Of a stretch of DNA of 64,000 nucleotides, positions 8,011-16,917 are shown piece by piece. Every line of letters starts with the position of its first letter. The stretch's first letter is position 1. Both the position numbers and the translations under genes were made by a program. Below the pieces are notes generated by a model that saw only the letters and a list, made by a program, of their open reading frames with translations, was not told the origin of the DNA and made no database searches. The stretch is from assembly GCA_036351255.1 (NCBI GenBank), contig JAZBOS010000151.1, positions 1-64,000 of the forward strand. Direction: 5' to 3'. The stretch comes from Bacteroides sp. (GTDB lineage: Bacteria > Bacteroidota > Bacteroidia > Bacteroidales > UBA7960).

Positions 8011-9978
8011 GTGAAAAAATTGCCGGGCCTCGTGTTGTCATTGATTCTTCTTTCCCCGCTTTCATTATGGGCTGAAGTCATTGAAGTATTATCACCAGAT
8101 GGGACCATAAGGGTTAAGGTTGAAGTCGGAGACCAGGTCACATGGTCGGTTTTTAAAGGCCAGGAAACACTGCTGTTGCCTTCTCAATTGAGCCTGGAGA
8201 TTTCCGGAAACCGGAATCCAGGTGTGCAGCCCAGGCTGCGCAGCCATAGTATCCACATGGTGAATGAGGTGATTGAGGCGGAAGTCCCGGTAAAAAACCG
8301 TTACATTGAGAACCATTATAACGAGTTGCTATTGCATTTCAAGGAGGGATACAACCTGGCTTTCAGGGCTTATGACGAAGGGGTGGCCTACCGGTTCATT
8401 ACCGCTTACCCTGAAAATAGCGTGGAGGTGATCGCAGAGACGGTAGCTTTTCATTTTGAGGAGAATCATCGCCTGTTCTGGCCGATGGAGAGCAGCCCTA
8501 CGTTTCAGTCGCATTATGAAGCCGCTTACCGCGACATTTTCCTCGGTGACCTGACGAAGGAACAATACGGTTCGTTGCCAATGTTGCTGGAAACCCGACA
8601 GGGGACGCAACTGCTGATTACCGAGGCCGATCTTTACGATTACCCCAATTTATTCCTGTTTGGCACCGGCGCCAACAGTCTGAGGGGTGTGCTGCCCAAA
8701 GCCATTCTGGAGACTTACAAAAGGGGTGACCGGGCAGAGGTGATTGCAAGCAACGCCAATTACCTTGCCAAAACCCAGGGAAGCCGAAGCTTTCCCTGGC
8801 GGGTAATGGTCATAGCCTCGGAAGACCGTGAATTACTCGAAAATGAGCTGGTTTACAAACTGTCATCTCCCTGCGTTCTGGCAGATATTGACTGGATCAG
8901 GCCCGGCAAGGTGGCCTGGGACTGGTGGAATGCCAATAACATTTACGGGGTGGATTTCAGGGCAGGCCTCAATACGGAAACCTATAAATACTACATTGAC
9001 TTTGCTTCAGCATATGGCCTGGAGTATATCATTCTGGACGAAGGCTGGTCGGTTTCTACCCTGGATCTGCGTGATGGAAATCCTGAACTTGATTTGGAGC
9101 AGTTGTTTGCCTATGCGGAAAGCAAAAACGTGGGCATCATCCTCTGGGTGTTATGGAATGCCCTGGATAAAGACCTGGAGGCAACGCTTGACCGCTTTGC
9201 CGGATGGGGTGCAAAAGGCATCAAGGTCGATTTTATGGTGCGGGCCGATCAGGACATGGTCAATTATTATGAGCGGGTGGCGAAAGAAGCGGCCAAAAGA
9301 GAGCTGCTGGTGAACTTCCACGGGGCATACAAGCCTTCGGGCTTGAACCGTAAATACCCCAACGTGGTTAATTACGAAGGAGTGAAAGGAATGGAAAACA
9401 GCAAATGGGAGGAAGCGGTCAGCCCCTGGCACGATGTACTACTGCCTTTTACGCGGATGGTAGCAGGCCCCATGGACTATACCCCCGGCGCGATGATCAA
9501 TGCAAGCAAAGAAAATTTCCGGCCGGTGTTTACCCAACCAATGAGCCAAGGCACCCGGGCTCACCAGGCAGCCATGTATGTCTTGTATGATGCACCTCTG
9601 CAAATGCTTTCGGATAATCCTTCCAACTATCTCAAAGAACCTGAATATACCCGCTTCATTGTGGATATTCCTGTATCGTGGGATCAAACCATAGGTCTGC
9701 CCTCAAGGGTGGGAGAATATGTGGTGATGGCGCGAAAAAAGGGCGATGTCTGGTACCTGGGAGCCATGACAAACTGGGATGCCCGTACCCTTGAGATCGA
9801 TGCTGCTTTTCTTGAAAATGTTCCCTACAGGATTGAATACATTGAGGATGGGCCCAATGCGGATCGTCATGCCGCTGATTACCGGATGAACACTCGCATT
9901 TTGCAGCCTGGTGAAAAGATCACCGTAAAAATGGCTCCCGGCGGCGGCTGGGTAGCAATATTGAGGCCCCTGCCTTAA
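8011..9978 (+). CDS. Glycoside hydrolase family 97 (alpha-galactosidase/alpha-glucosidase)
   Basis: 655 residues from a GTG at 8011, which gives a clean signal peptide (VKKLPGLVLSLILLSPLSLWA); an in-frame TTG at 7957 would bury it behind a charged stretch. The GH97 layout is an N-terminal beta-sandwich, a (beta/alpha)8 barrel from about residue 290 to 560 (WDWWNANNIYGVDF, LEYIILDEGWS, GIILWVLWNALD, IKVDFMVRADQ, VNYEGVKGMENSKW) and a C-terminal beta domain. The Asp of KVDFM (about 407) stands where retaining GH97 enzymes carry their nucleophile, with Glu456/Glu462 as acid/base candidates. That points to alpha-galactosidase-like retaining chemistry rather than the SusB inverting type. Secreted or periplasmic. 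The T9SS protein 48 bases downstream is probably co-transcribed. Confidence 0.88.
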   Translation: MKKLPGLVLSLILLSPLSLWAEVIEVLSPDGTIRVKVEVGDQVTWSVFKGQETLLLPSQLSLEISGNRNPGVQPRLRSHSIHMVNEVIEAEVPVKNRYIENHYNELLLHFKEGYNLAFRAYDEGVAYRFITAYPENSVEVIAETVAFHFEENHRLFWPMESSPTFQSHYEAAYRDIFLGDLTKEQYGSLPMLLETRQGTQLLITEADLYDYPNLFLFGTGANSLRGVLPKAILETYKRGDRAEVIASNANYLAKTQGSRSFPWRVMVIASEDRELLENELVYKLSSPCVLADIDWIRPGKVAWDWWNANNIYGVDFRAGLNTETYKYYIDFASAYGLEYIILDEGWSVSTLDLRDGNPELDLEQLFAYAESKNVGIILWVLWNALDKDLEATLDRFAGWGAKGIKVDFMVRADQDMVNYYERVAKEAAKRELLVNFHGAYKPSGLNRKYPNVVNYEGVKGMENSKWEEAVSPWHDVLLPFTRMVAGPMDYTPGAMINASKENFRPVFTQPMSQGTRAHQAAMYVLYDAPLQMLSDNPSNYLKEPEYTRFIVDIPVSWDQTIGLPSRVGEYVVMARKKGDVWYLGAMTNWDARTLEIDAAFLENVPYRIEYIEDGPNADRHAADYRMNTRILQPGEKITVKMAPGGGWVAILRPLP

Positions 9979-10026
9979 AGATCTTATTTGAATCCACAGA
10001 TCAAACACTAACCAAAAACCATAGCC

Positions 10027-13000
10027 ATGAAAAAAAGTGTTTTATTTTCAGTACTTCTTTCCTTTGTGGGATTGATGTTTTTTCCCGGACAGGAAGCATG
10101 GGCCCAGGATGAGGGTTGGACGGTCGTCAACCAATGGCCAGTGAATAACAATGCTTCAGGCCTGGCTTACGATGGAACTTATTTCTATATAGGCACCTAT
10201 GGGAGCAACGGCGGAGACGTTTACCAGTTCGACCCTGCCGCCGGGACAAACACCCTGCTCTTTACAGGTCCGCAGGAAGATGCCTTTGGCCTGAGCTATG
10301 ACGGGGAATACCTGTGGACCATTAACCAGGTCTCTCCTTCATCCTCTCCTGCTATTGCATTGCAATTGGACCTTGAAGGAAATGTCGTTTCCCAGTTTAA
10401 CCTGCCTGTCCACTACATGTCGGGCATTGCCTGGGATGAAGGCCATTTCTGGGCGGCTGCCTATTACCCGGACCCCGGAACCATTTATCGGGTGGATAAC
10501 CTGGGCACGCCGCAGAGCAGTTTCGTGCCTCCGGCCGAACAGCCCTGGGACCTTGCCGTTCAGGGGGATTCGCTCTGGATCATCGACTACTGGAACGGCA
10601 CCATTGACCTGGTCAGGAAGGACGGGACCTTCGTGCAGTCTTTTCCCTATCCTGATTACCGGGCCTCGGGGATCTGGCACGACGGCACTTACCTGTGGTA
10701 TGTCGGCAGAGCCTCCAGCGGGGGCAGTACCCTCTATCAGGTGAACCCCTGGGGCGGTGGCACTCCTGTGATCAGTGTTCCGGAAAACCACCATTTCGGC
10801 AATGTTACCTTGTCGGAATCAGCCTCCTGGGAGCTTCAGCTTTCCAACACCGGAACCGGTGAACTGGTCATTGAGGGCATCAGCTTTTTGGAAGGGAATA
10901 CGGTATTTTCCCTTGATAATGCTGAGTTCCCAATAACTGTTGAGGCTGCCGGTTCCGCTTCAGTTACGGTTGTTTTTAACCCGGATGCCATCGAGGAATT
11001 TTTCGGAACAATGAGTATTCATTCCAACGATCCCGCCCACCCTGTTGTTAACGTTAACCTGCATGGATTCGGGCTTTTTGATGGAGCATACCTGAGCGGG
11101 GTGCAGGAGATGATCGATTTCGACTTTGTGAGGATTAATTCCACTAACAGGCTCTATCTCCATATGGCAAATATGGGAAACAGCCCCTTGGAGTTTGAGA
11201 ATATGGCTTTCTCCTGTGAATACTTTTACTGGGATGAATCTGTCAGTTTCCCGCTTACCCTTGATCCGGTGGAAGAAAAAGATCTGCCATTCTGGTTCAG
11301 GCCAATTGCAGGAGGGGTTTTCAATGAGACCCTTCTACTCACTTTTAACAATGCTGATCAATCACCCTTTTCAGTGTTGGTTAAAGGTTTCTCAGATGAC
11401 ACCTCTCTGCCCCTGGGTGAGATGCTCTGGGAGCATCAGTTTACCGGCTCTTATGATTTCCATGCAAGGGCCATCATGCCGGTGGCTGATATGACGGGAG
11501 ACGGGATGGAGGATGTGGTGGTGGGGACACGTGATAACAAGATCCGGCTATTTAATGGGAATGCCAGCGGGAATACCGACCTGATCTGGGAAAGGCAACT
11601 TGGAACCGTGGAATATCCCAAGGGTTTTGACCGGCTTGATGACATCAATGACGATGGTTATCCTGATATTGTAGCCGGTACCGCCTGGGGTGACCGCGCC
11701 GTGACGGCCCTCTGCGGGAAGACCGGGGAGATCCTCTGGCGCTTCCTGACCAATATTTACGGTGCAGGCGGCTGGGTTTACATGGTCGATGTGAAATATG
11801 ACTATAATGGCGACGGCTATAAGGATGTGCTGGCTGCCAGTGGCGATGATGGAGACGGAACCGGGCCTAAACGTGTTTTCCTGCTTGATGCGCTCAGTGG
11901 GTTGGTCATTTGGGATTCTCCCCTGAATGCTGCCGTATATTCAGTGCTGGCTATTGAAGACGTGAATGGCGATGGAATCCCTGATGTGCTGGCCGGAGCG
12001 ACTTCTCCAGGAGAAAAGGGGATGGTGTTTGGCCTGGATGGTGCCGATGGGGGAATGATCTGGGATCTTTCTACCCCGGGCACGGCCGTTTGGGCTCTGG
12101 AACAGATTGATGACATTACGGAGGATGAAATCCGCGATGTGATCATCGGCACCTTCAACGGGGTCTATTACCTGCTGGATGCCACCGATGGAAATATTGA
12201 AGCTCAGGGCTCACTTGGAAACTCCATTATTCTCGACTTCTGGGTGGCTGGCGACCTTAACGGTGACGGCTATGACGATATCTTCCCGGCTTATTCCACA
12301 CAGCCCAATGCGGTGGCCATCTCCGGGCTCGATGGCCAGGTTCTGTGGTCCACGATGGTTTCTGACCAGCCCTGGAGTGTCATCCCAGTGGGGGACGTTT
12401 CGGGGGATGGCATTTCCGATTTGGCGGTAGGAACCCTTTATCAGAATAACAAGCTCTATGTCATGAACGGGACCAATGGAACCATACTTTTTGAGCAAAC
12501 CATGCCTGCGCCAGTGGATGCCATTGGAAATTTGGGTGATGTCACTGGCGATCACTCCCTTGAGTTCATTGCCGGGACGCGCAATGGCTGGCTTGCAGCC
12601 TTTGCCGGGGGACTGGATGCCGCTGAACCACAGTTTGAAGTAAACTTTCATGTCGAGGATGCCAGTGAACCGGCCAATGACATCCAAGGGGCTACCATCG
12701 TAATTGCCGAAACCGGTGAAAGTTACCAGACCGGCGAAAATGGAATGGCTAGCCTGCTTTTGGTCAATGGAACCTATCATTATACTGTGAGCCTGGAGGG
12801 TTTCTTTGATGCGGAAGGCAGTTTTGAAGTGGCCGGTGATGAATTATTGGTGGAAGTAGTGTTGCAGGTGGATGATACCGACGTGCCCGAGCTCTCCGAT
12901 CCGCGACTGGTGAGGGCTTACAGCTATCCCAACCCGATGAGGGATCATACCCAAATTGCCTTTACGCTTACCCGCGGAGAAGCAGTGAGCCTCCGTATCT

Positions 13001-13182
13001 ATGACTTGAATGGTGGAGTGGTAAGGACTTTTGATAAGCAAGCTTTCCCTGCAGGGGAAAATACCATTCGTTGGGATGGGCGCGATCAGCAGGGCAAGGA
13101 ATTGCCCGATGGGATGTATTTCTTTGAACTGATTACCCCCACCCAATCCTTGAAAAACCGCATGCTGATCTTAAGGAATTGA
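10027..13182 (+). CDS. Large T9SS-secreted beta-propeller protein with HYDIN-like and FG-GAP repeats
   Basis: 1051 residues with a signal peptide ending near AWAQ. Residues about 30-245 look like a first propeller of YDGTYFYIGTY-type blades. About 260-450 contain two ASPM-SPD2-Hydin-like beta-sandwiches (LQLSNTGTGELVIEGISF). About 470-860 hold seven FG-GAP/VCBS blades with Ca-binding loops such as DMTGDGMEDVVVG, DVNGDGIPDVLAG and DLNGDGYDDI. A carboxypeptidase-regulatory-like domain follows (about 875-950), then a T9SS type A sorting domain (YPNPMRDHTQIAFTL, WDGRDQQGKELPDGMYFF). No catalytic site is visible; an adhesin or surface carbohydrate-binding role is inferred. Follows the GH97 gene. 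Confidence 0.82.
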   Translation: MKKSVLFSVLLSFVGLMFFPGQEAWAQDEGWTVVNQWPVNNNASGLAYDGTYFYIGTYGSNGGDVYQFDPAAGTNTLLFTGPQEDAFGLSYDGEYLWTINQVSPSSSPAIALQLDLEGNVVSQFNLPVHYMSGIAWDEGHFWAAAYYPDPGTIYRVDNLGTPQSSFVPPAEQPWDLAVQGDSLWIIDYWNGTIDLVRKDGTFVQSFPYPDYRASGIWHDGTYLWYVGRASSGGSTLYQVNPWGGGTPVISVPENHHFGNVTLSESASWELQLSNTGTGELVIEGISFLEGNTVFSLDNAEFPITVEAAGSASVTVVFNPDAIEEFFGTMSIHSNDPAHPVVNVNLHGFGLFDGAYLSGVQEMIDFDFVRINSTNRLYLHMANMGNSPLEFENMAFSCEYFYWDESVSFPLTLDPVEEKDLPFWFRPIAGGVFNETLLLTFNNADQSPFSVLVKGFSDDTSLPLGEMLWEHQFTGSYDFHARAIMPVADMTGDGMEDVVVGTRDNKIRLFNGNASGNTDLIWERQLGTVEYPKGFDRLDDINDDGYPDIVAGTAWGDRAVTALCGKTGEILWRFLTNIYGAGGWVYMVDVKYDYNGDGYKDVLAASGDDGDGTGPKRVFLLDALSGLVIWDSPLNAAVYSVLAIEDVNGDGIPDVLAGATSPGEKGMVFGLDGADGGMIWDLSTPGTAVWALEQIDDITEDEIRDVIIGTFNGVYYLLDATDGNIEAQGSLGNSIILDFWVAGDLNGDGYDDIFPAYSTQPNAVAISGLDGQVLWSTMVSDQPWSVIPVGDVSGDGISDLAVGTLYQNNKLYVMNGTNGTILFEQTMPAPVDAIGNLGDVTGDHSLEFIAGTRNGWLAAFAGGLDAAEPQFEVNFHVEDASEPANDIQGATIVIAETGESYQTGENGMASLLLVNGTYHYTVSLEGFFDAEGSFEVAGDELLVEVVLQVDDTDVPELSDPRLVRAYSYPNPMRDHTQIAFTLTRGEAVSLRIYDLNGGVVRTFDKQAFPAGENTIRWDGRDQQGKELPDGMYFFELITPTQSLKNRMLILRN

Positions 13183-13242
13183 AAATTAAAATAATTTGGA
13201 ACTTGGAATTCTAAAATTAATTAATTGTAAAACAGTTTATTA

Positions 13243-13290
13243 GGGCATATTCCCGCCTGCGTTTCAGGCATTCAGGGGATATGCCTTAAA
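13243..13290 (+). terminator. Stem-loop terminator after the propeller gene
   Basis: GGCATAT (13244-13250) pairs with ATATGCC (13279-13285), with CCC/GGG and an inner GCCTG/CAGGC stem. A TTAAAAAATAA tail follows, so termination is plausible though the T run is short. Confidence 0.5.
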
Positions 13291-13308
13291 AAATAATTGC
13301 CAAAATAT

Positions 13309-13338
13309 TTGGAAGTTAGTTAATATACACTAACTTTG
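13309..13338 (+). promoter_or_regulatory. Bacteroidetes promoter of the TetR locus
   Basis: TTTG (TTG at 13309-13311), a 19-base spacer, then TAACTTTG (13331-13338). This is a full match to the TTG / TAnnTTTG promoter of the phylum. The start of transcription would be near 13344, about 24 bases before the ATG at 13368. Confidence 0.72.
13313..13336. promoter_or_regulatory. Palindromic operator candidate for the TetR repressor
   Basis: AAGTTAGT (13313-13320) and ACTAACTT (13329-13336) are perfect inverted arms around an 8-base spacer. The 24-base palindrome fills the promoter spacer and overlaps the -7 element, where a TetR dimer would block polymerase. It is likely the autoregulatory operator of the TetR gene at 13581. 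Confidence 0.7.
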
Positions 13339-13367
13339 TACAATGAAAAACATAAATATCAAATCGC

Positions 13368-13577
13368 ATGAAAATAATTAGATCCATTCGAATGATCGCC
13401 TTTGTGCTGATCTTCATTACATCAATTCCACTGGTGGTTCATTTTTTTTCAGGTGCTGAACCAAGGCAAGCTTTTATAACCCATCTTCACGTGTATTCAG
13501 GTATTTTACTGCTGATCGTGGCTCCTCTGACAGTTTTTTTTGAAAGAAGGGTAATGGATAAAGCAAAAGGAAAATAA
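13368..13577 (+). CDS. Small two-segment membrane protein
   Basis: 69 residues with two hydrophobic segments (about 8-25 and 40-60) separated by a short polar loop, and a basic tail (ERRVMDKAKGK). It is the first gene after the operator-controlled promoter and stops three bases before the TetR start, so it is surely co-transcribed. I do not recognise the family; histidines at about 26, 39 and 41 might allow a haem or metal role, but nothing decides this. Confidence 0.6.
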   Translation: MKIIRSIRMIAFVLIFITSIPLVVHFFSGAEPRQAFITHLHVYSGILLLIVAPLTVFFERRVMDKAKGK

Positions 13578-13580
13578 GTC

Positions 13581-14156
13581 ATGCAAACCGACCGGCAAAA
13601 AGAAATTATCAGTGTATCGCTTGATCTGATCTCGGAGAAAGGGATTCAGGGACTTACCATTAAAAATCTGGCCCATCGCATTGGGATCACTGAACCTGCC
13701 ATATACAGGCATTACGAGAACAAGATTCAAATCCTGCTAGCCATCCTTGAATTATTCCGGAAGAATACCGTTCTGGTTTTTGATCAAGAAGTTGGTCTGA
13801 AAGGAACCGCCATTGAAAAGATTGAGCATGTTTTTAAGAACCAGTTTCGCATACTTGCGGAAACTCCTCAACTGGTGGCGGTGATCTTTTCAGAAGAAAT
13901 CTTCAGGAATGAGCCTCTTCTGATGGAACGTATTGGAGCCATCATGGACCAGATAAATCAAGCTATTTCAGGCATCATTAAAGAAGGACAGGAGCGAAAG
14001 GAAATCAGGTCGGATATAGAGGCTTCTCATTTGGCTATAATGATCATGGGTGGGCTTCGCCTTTTTGTGAAACGCTGGCAGATGAAAGACTTCGCCTTTA
14101 ACCTGATGGCAGAAGGAGCCTCCTTCCTGCAATCAGTAAAAAGAATAATTACTTAA
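13581..14156 (+). CDS. TetR/AcrR-family transcriptional regulator
   Basis: 191 residues. The N-terminal helix-turn-helix is typical (ISEKGIQGLTIKNLAHRIG followed by TEPAIYRHYENK, about residues 18-50). The C-terminal all-helical ligand domain resembles the FadR/AcrR-type group (LAETPQLVAVIFSEEIF). Second gene of the locus controlled by the palindrome at 13313-13336, so autorepression is likely. The downstream lipid-trafficking genes suggest a fatty-acid or lipid-derived ligand; this is inference. Confidence 0.9.
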   Translation: MQTDRQKEIISVSLDLISEKGIQGLTIKNLAHRIGITEPAIYRHYENKIQILLAILELFRKNTVLVFDQEVGLKGTAIEKIEHVFKNQFRILAETPQLVAVIFSEEIFRNEPLLMERIGAIMDQINQAISGIIKEGQERKEIRSDIEASHLAIMIMGGLRLFVKRWQMKDFAFNLMAEGASFLQSVKRIIT

Positions 14157-14177
14157 ACCTGAGAAAATTAATATGTT

Positions 14178-14516
14178 ATGATTATTACTGACTGGAAAGA
14201 ACAAACCGTGAGGGAAACACCCCACAAAGTAGATGTACGTTTGCTGTATGAAACCACGGACGCACAGGTTATGCACATCAGGCTGCAGCCTGGCGAAGAA
14301 CTCAAGCCGCACTTTACCCCTGTGGATGTTTTCTTTTTTGTGCTCGAAGGCAACCCTACCATCCGAATTGGGGACGAAATGAAAGAAGTGGCCGAAAACA
14401 TGCTGGTGGAAAGCCCTAAAGATATCGTTCACTGTCTGTACAATAAAAGTGACAAGCCTGCCAGGATCCTGTTAGTGAAAACACCGAAACCCTTAACCAG
14501 CGCCAGGCTGCTTTAA
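14178..14516 (+). CDS. Small cupin-domain protein
   Basis: 112 residues forming a single cupin barrel. Motif 1 reads as LQPGEELKPHFTPVDVFFFVLEG and keeps one His and the Glu but lacks the second His of HxH; motif 2 holds VESPKDIVHCLYNKSD. Metal binding may therefore be partial. Starts 21 bases after the TetR gene and is followed by a strong terminator, so it closes the first transcription unit. Enzymatic or sensory role unknown. Confidence 0.8.
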   Translation: MIITDWKEQTVRETPHKVDVRLLYETTDAQVMHIRLQPGEELKPHFTPVDVFFFVLEGNPTIRIGDEMKEVAENMLVESPKDIVHCLYNKSDKPARILLVKTPKPLTSARLL

Positions 14517-14522
14517 TTTAAG

Positions 14523-14557
14523 AAAAAAACAGGCAAGCGTCTGCTTGCCTGTTTTTT
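14523..14557. terminator. Strong terminator between cupin and RND exporter genes
   Basis: AAAACAGGCAAGC (14526-14538) pairs perfectly with GCTTGCCTGTTTT (14543-14555) around a GTCT loop, followed by T. It separates the regulator unit from the exporter genes, which therefore need their own promoter or read-through. Confidence 0.85.
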
Positions 14558-14567
14558 AGAAAATAAT

Positions 14568-14584
14568 AGTTAGTTAACATTAAC
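14568..14584. promoter_or_regulatory. Second TetR half-site-like sequence before the RND gene
   Basis: AGTTAGTTAA (14568-14577) is identical to 10 bases of the left half of the operator at 13314-13323, and overlaps GTTA-ACAT-TAAC. It lies just upstream of the exporter start codon. It may let the TetR protein control the second unit too. Confidence 0.4.
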
Positions 14585-14588
14585 AAAC

Positions 14589-16907
14589 ATGATTATGAGA
14601 AAAGTAGAGAAAAAATATCTGGGCCTTTCCTGGGTCATTGTGATATTGGTATTAGCTATAACCGCAGGGTTTATGCTAGGCCTGAAGGAGAATGTCAGGA
14701 TGGAGACCAACCTTGATGAGTATATGCCCCGAACGCATCCCGCTTTTGTATACAGCGATCAGGCTGAAGAATGGTTTAACATAAAGGATGGGATCCTGGT
14801 AGCCATTGAGAATAAGGACGGAATCTATAATACACAGACCCTTGAAAAGATTAGGGACATCAGTGAAGGGCTTATGTTTATGGATGCGATCGATGAGGCG
14901 GATGTGATGTCCCTTTTTACATCAGAGAACATCATCGGGACTGAATATGGTATGGAAGTCAATAATTTTTTCCTCAGTGCCCCTAAAGAGGCGAAAGCCC
15001 TAGAGGAAATCAAAAATGATGTCCGCACCAACGACATGGTGTTTGGCCGCCTGGTTTCTGAGGATGAGACGGTTGCATTGGTGGTAGCCGGAATGGAAGG
15101 TGATGTTTTTACCCAGGAACTTTACCAGGAAATTCTTGACTTTGCCAGATCTTTTGAGAGCGATACCGAATCTATTTATGTTGCAGGGCGACCCATTGTG
15201 GAAGGGACCATGGCATTGCTTGGGCCTGCTGACATGAAACGAATGGTTCCCATTGTATTGGCTGTCATAGCCATTGTTCTTTTCCTGCTGTTGCGCAGCT
15301 TCAGGGGAACCATTTCCATCCTTGCAGGGGTGTTTATCAGTACTGTCTGGGCATTTGGCCTGATGGCCCTGCTGGGAATTCCCGTTTATGCCGTATCCAC
15401 TATGATTCCTGTTATGTTGATTGCCATTGGGGTGGCTTACGGGGTGTATTTTTACAATCACCTCAACCAGTATTACCGGGCTCACCCCAATGCCCGCAAG
15501 GTCACTGGCATTAGGTATGTGCTGCGTACCCTTTGGAAGCCGCTTACCATGGCAGCCTTCACGACCATTGTCGGTTTTATTTCCCTGCTGACTTCACAGG
15601 TATATCCCATCAAGTATTTTGGGACTTTCACCGCTTTTGGCATTTTTGTGGCTTTTGCTTTGGCACTCATGTTCCTGCCAGCCATGGTTATGATTACCGG
15701 TTATAAGGTAAAGGGCAAACACATTGATGCCAAACCGGTTGATATCGGGAAGACCCACAAGTTGGCTGAATTGTTCCTGAAAAACAAAAAGGCAATCATT
15801 ATTACAACCCTTGTTATTGTAGTTGTTTCCATTTTTGGGATTTCCCGCGTGTGGATTAACTCCAGCTTTCTTGACAACTTTGAAAGGGATAGCGACATCG
15901 TGCTTACCGATTCATTCGTGAACAGCAAATTTGGCGGGACTTCCACACTTAACGTAATTCTTGAAAGCGAAACATACGATGCCTTCAAGCAGCCCGAGGC
16001 TTTGCGGTTGATGGACCAGATGCAAACCGAAACGGAAAAACTGGGCAGTGTGGGAAATTCCTTTTCTCTTGCCGATTATCTGAAACGAATGAACAAGGTG
16101 ATGAATGAAGACCAGGAAGCTTTTTACAGCATCCCTGACAATTCTGATTTGGTCGCCCAGTATATGCTGCTTTACGAGATATCAGGAGATCCGCAAAATC
16201 TTGTAAAGGTTATTAACTACGATTACAACCGCACCAATATTACCTTTCAGCTCAAGGGTGATGACTCCAAAACGATCAAGGAAGCACTTGAGGTGATCAG
16301 GGAATTTGAAGCGCCGCTTAAGGAGTTGGGGATTTCCATAAATTATGCGGGATCAGGCTATAAGGCCCTGGTGTTTACGGATCTGATCCTGGAAGGGCAG
16401 ATAAAAAGCATCGTGATGTCGCTGGTTCTGGTACTGATCATCCTGATGATCATGTTTCGCAGTGTAAAAGCTGGCCTGATAGGTTCGATACCCATTGTGG
16501 TAACCGCCCTGATCAGTTTCGGGGTCATGGGGCTTTTCAATATTCCACTGAGCACAACCACGACCTTGTTATCGAGTATTGCCATAGGGATTGGGATCGA
16601 CTATGCCATCCACTTCCTGCAGCATTACCGGATGAACCTTGCTGCGCATCCTTCACGCCATTATGCCATATACCGCACCATGTCGCAAACCGGTAGGGCC
16701 ATATTGTTTAATGCCATTGTGGTCATTGCAGGATTCCTGGTGTTGCTGTTCTCGGTCTTTCCGCCCAACCGTACGCTTGGGGCCCTGGTGTCAATGAATA
16801 TGTTCACCAGTTTTGCCGGAACCCTTACCCTTATGATGGTACTGGTTTTTACTTTCAGGCTTTTTGTAAAAAAGGACACCAGTGTGTCAGAAAAGAAAAA
16901 CCAATAA
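14589..16907 (+). CDS. RND-superfamily MMPL-type exporter
   Basis: 772 residues with 12 predicted membrane segments in the 1+5+1+5 RND arrangement: segment 1 at about 12-30, two five-helix bundles at about 215-390 and 600-760, and large extracytoplasmic loops between. Bundle motifs such as MIPVMLIAIGVAYGVYFYNH and LLSSIAIGIGIDYAIHFLQH are the sterol-sensing-like repeats of MMPL/HpnN proteins, which move lipids or other hydrophobic molecules. The neighbouring LolA-like and beta-barrel genes form the usual partner set. Translation could start at 14589 or at the second ATG (14595). Confidence 0.9.
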   Translation: MIMRKVEKKYLGLSWVIVILVLAITAGFMLGLKENVRMETNLDEYMPRTHPAFVYSDQAEEWFNIKDGILVAIENKDGIYNTQTLEKIRDISEGLMFMDAIDEADVMSLFTSENIIGTEYGMEVNNFFLSAPKEAKALEEIKNDVRTNDMVFGRLVSEDETVALVVAGMEGDVFTQELYQEILDFARSFESDTESIYVAGRPIVEGTMALLGPADMKRMVPIVLAVIAIVLFLLLRSFRGTISILAGVFISTVWAFGLMALLGIPVYAVSTMIPVMLIAIGVAYGVYFYNHLNQYYRAHPNARKVTGIRYVLRTLWKPLTMAAFTTIVGFISLLTSQVYPIKYFGTFTAFGIFVAFALALMFLPAMVMITGYKVKGKHIDAKPVDIGKTHKLAELFLKNKKAIIITTLVIVVVSIFGISRVWINSSFLDNFERDSDIVLTDSFVNSKFGGTSTLNVILESETYDAFKQPEALRLMDQMQTETEKLGSVGNSFSLADYLKRMNKVMNEDQEAFYSIPDNSDLVAQYMLLYEISGDPQNLVKVINYDYNRTNITFQLKGDDSKTIKEALEVIREFEAPLKELGISINYAGSGYKALVFTDLILEGQIKSIVMSLVLVLIILMIMFRSVKAGLIGSIPIVVTALISFGVMGLFNIPLSTTTTLLSSIAIGIGIDYAIHFLQHYRMNLAAHPSRHYAIYRTMSQTGRAILFNAIVVIAGFLVLLFSVFPPNRTLGALVSMNMFTSFAGTLTLMMVLVFTFRLFVKKDTSVSEKKNQ

Positions 16908-16917
16908 AGTTTAAGGT

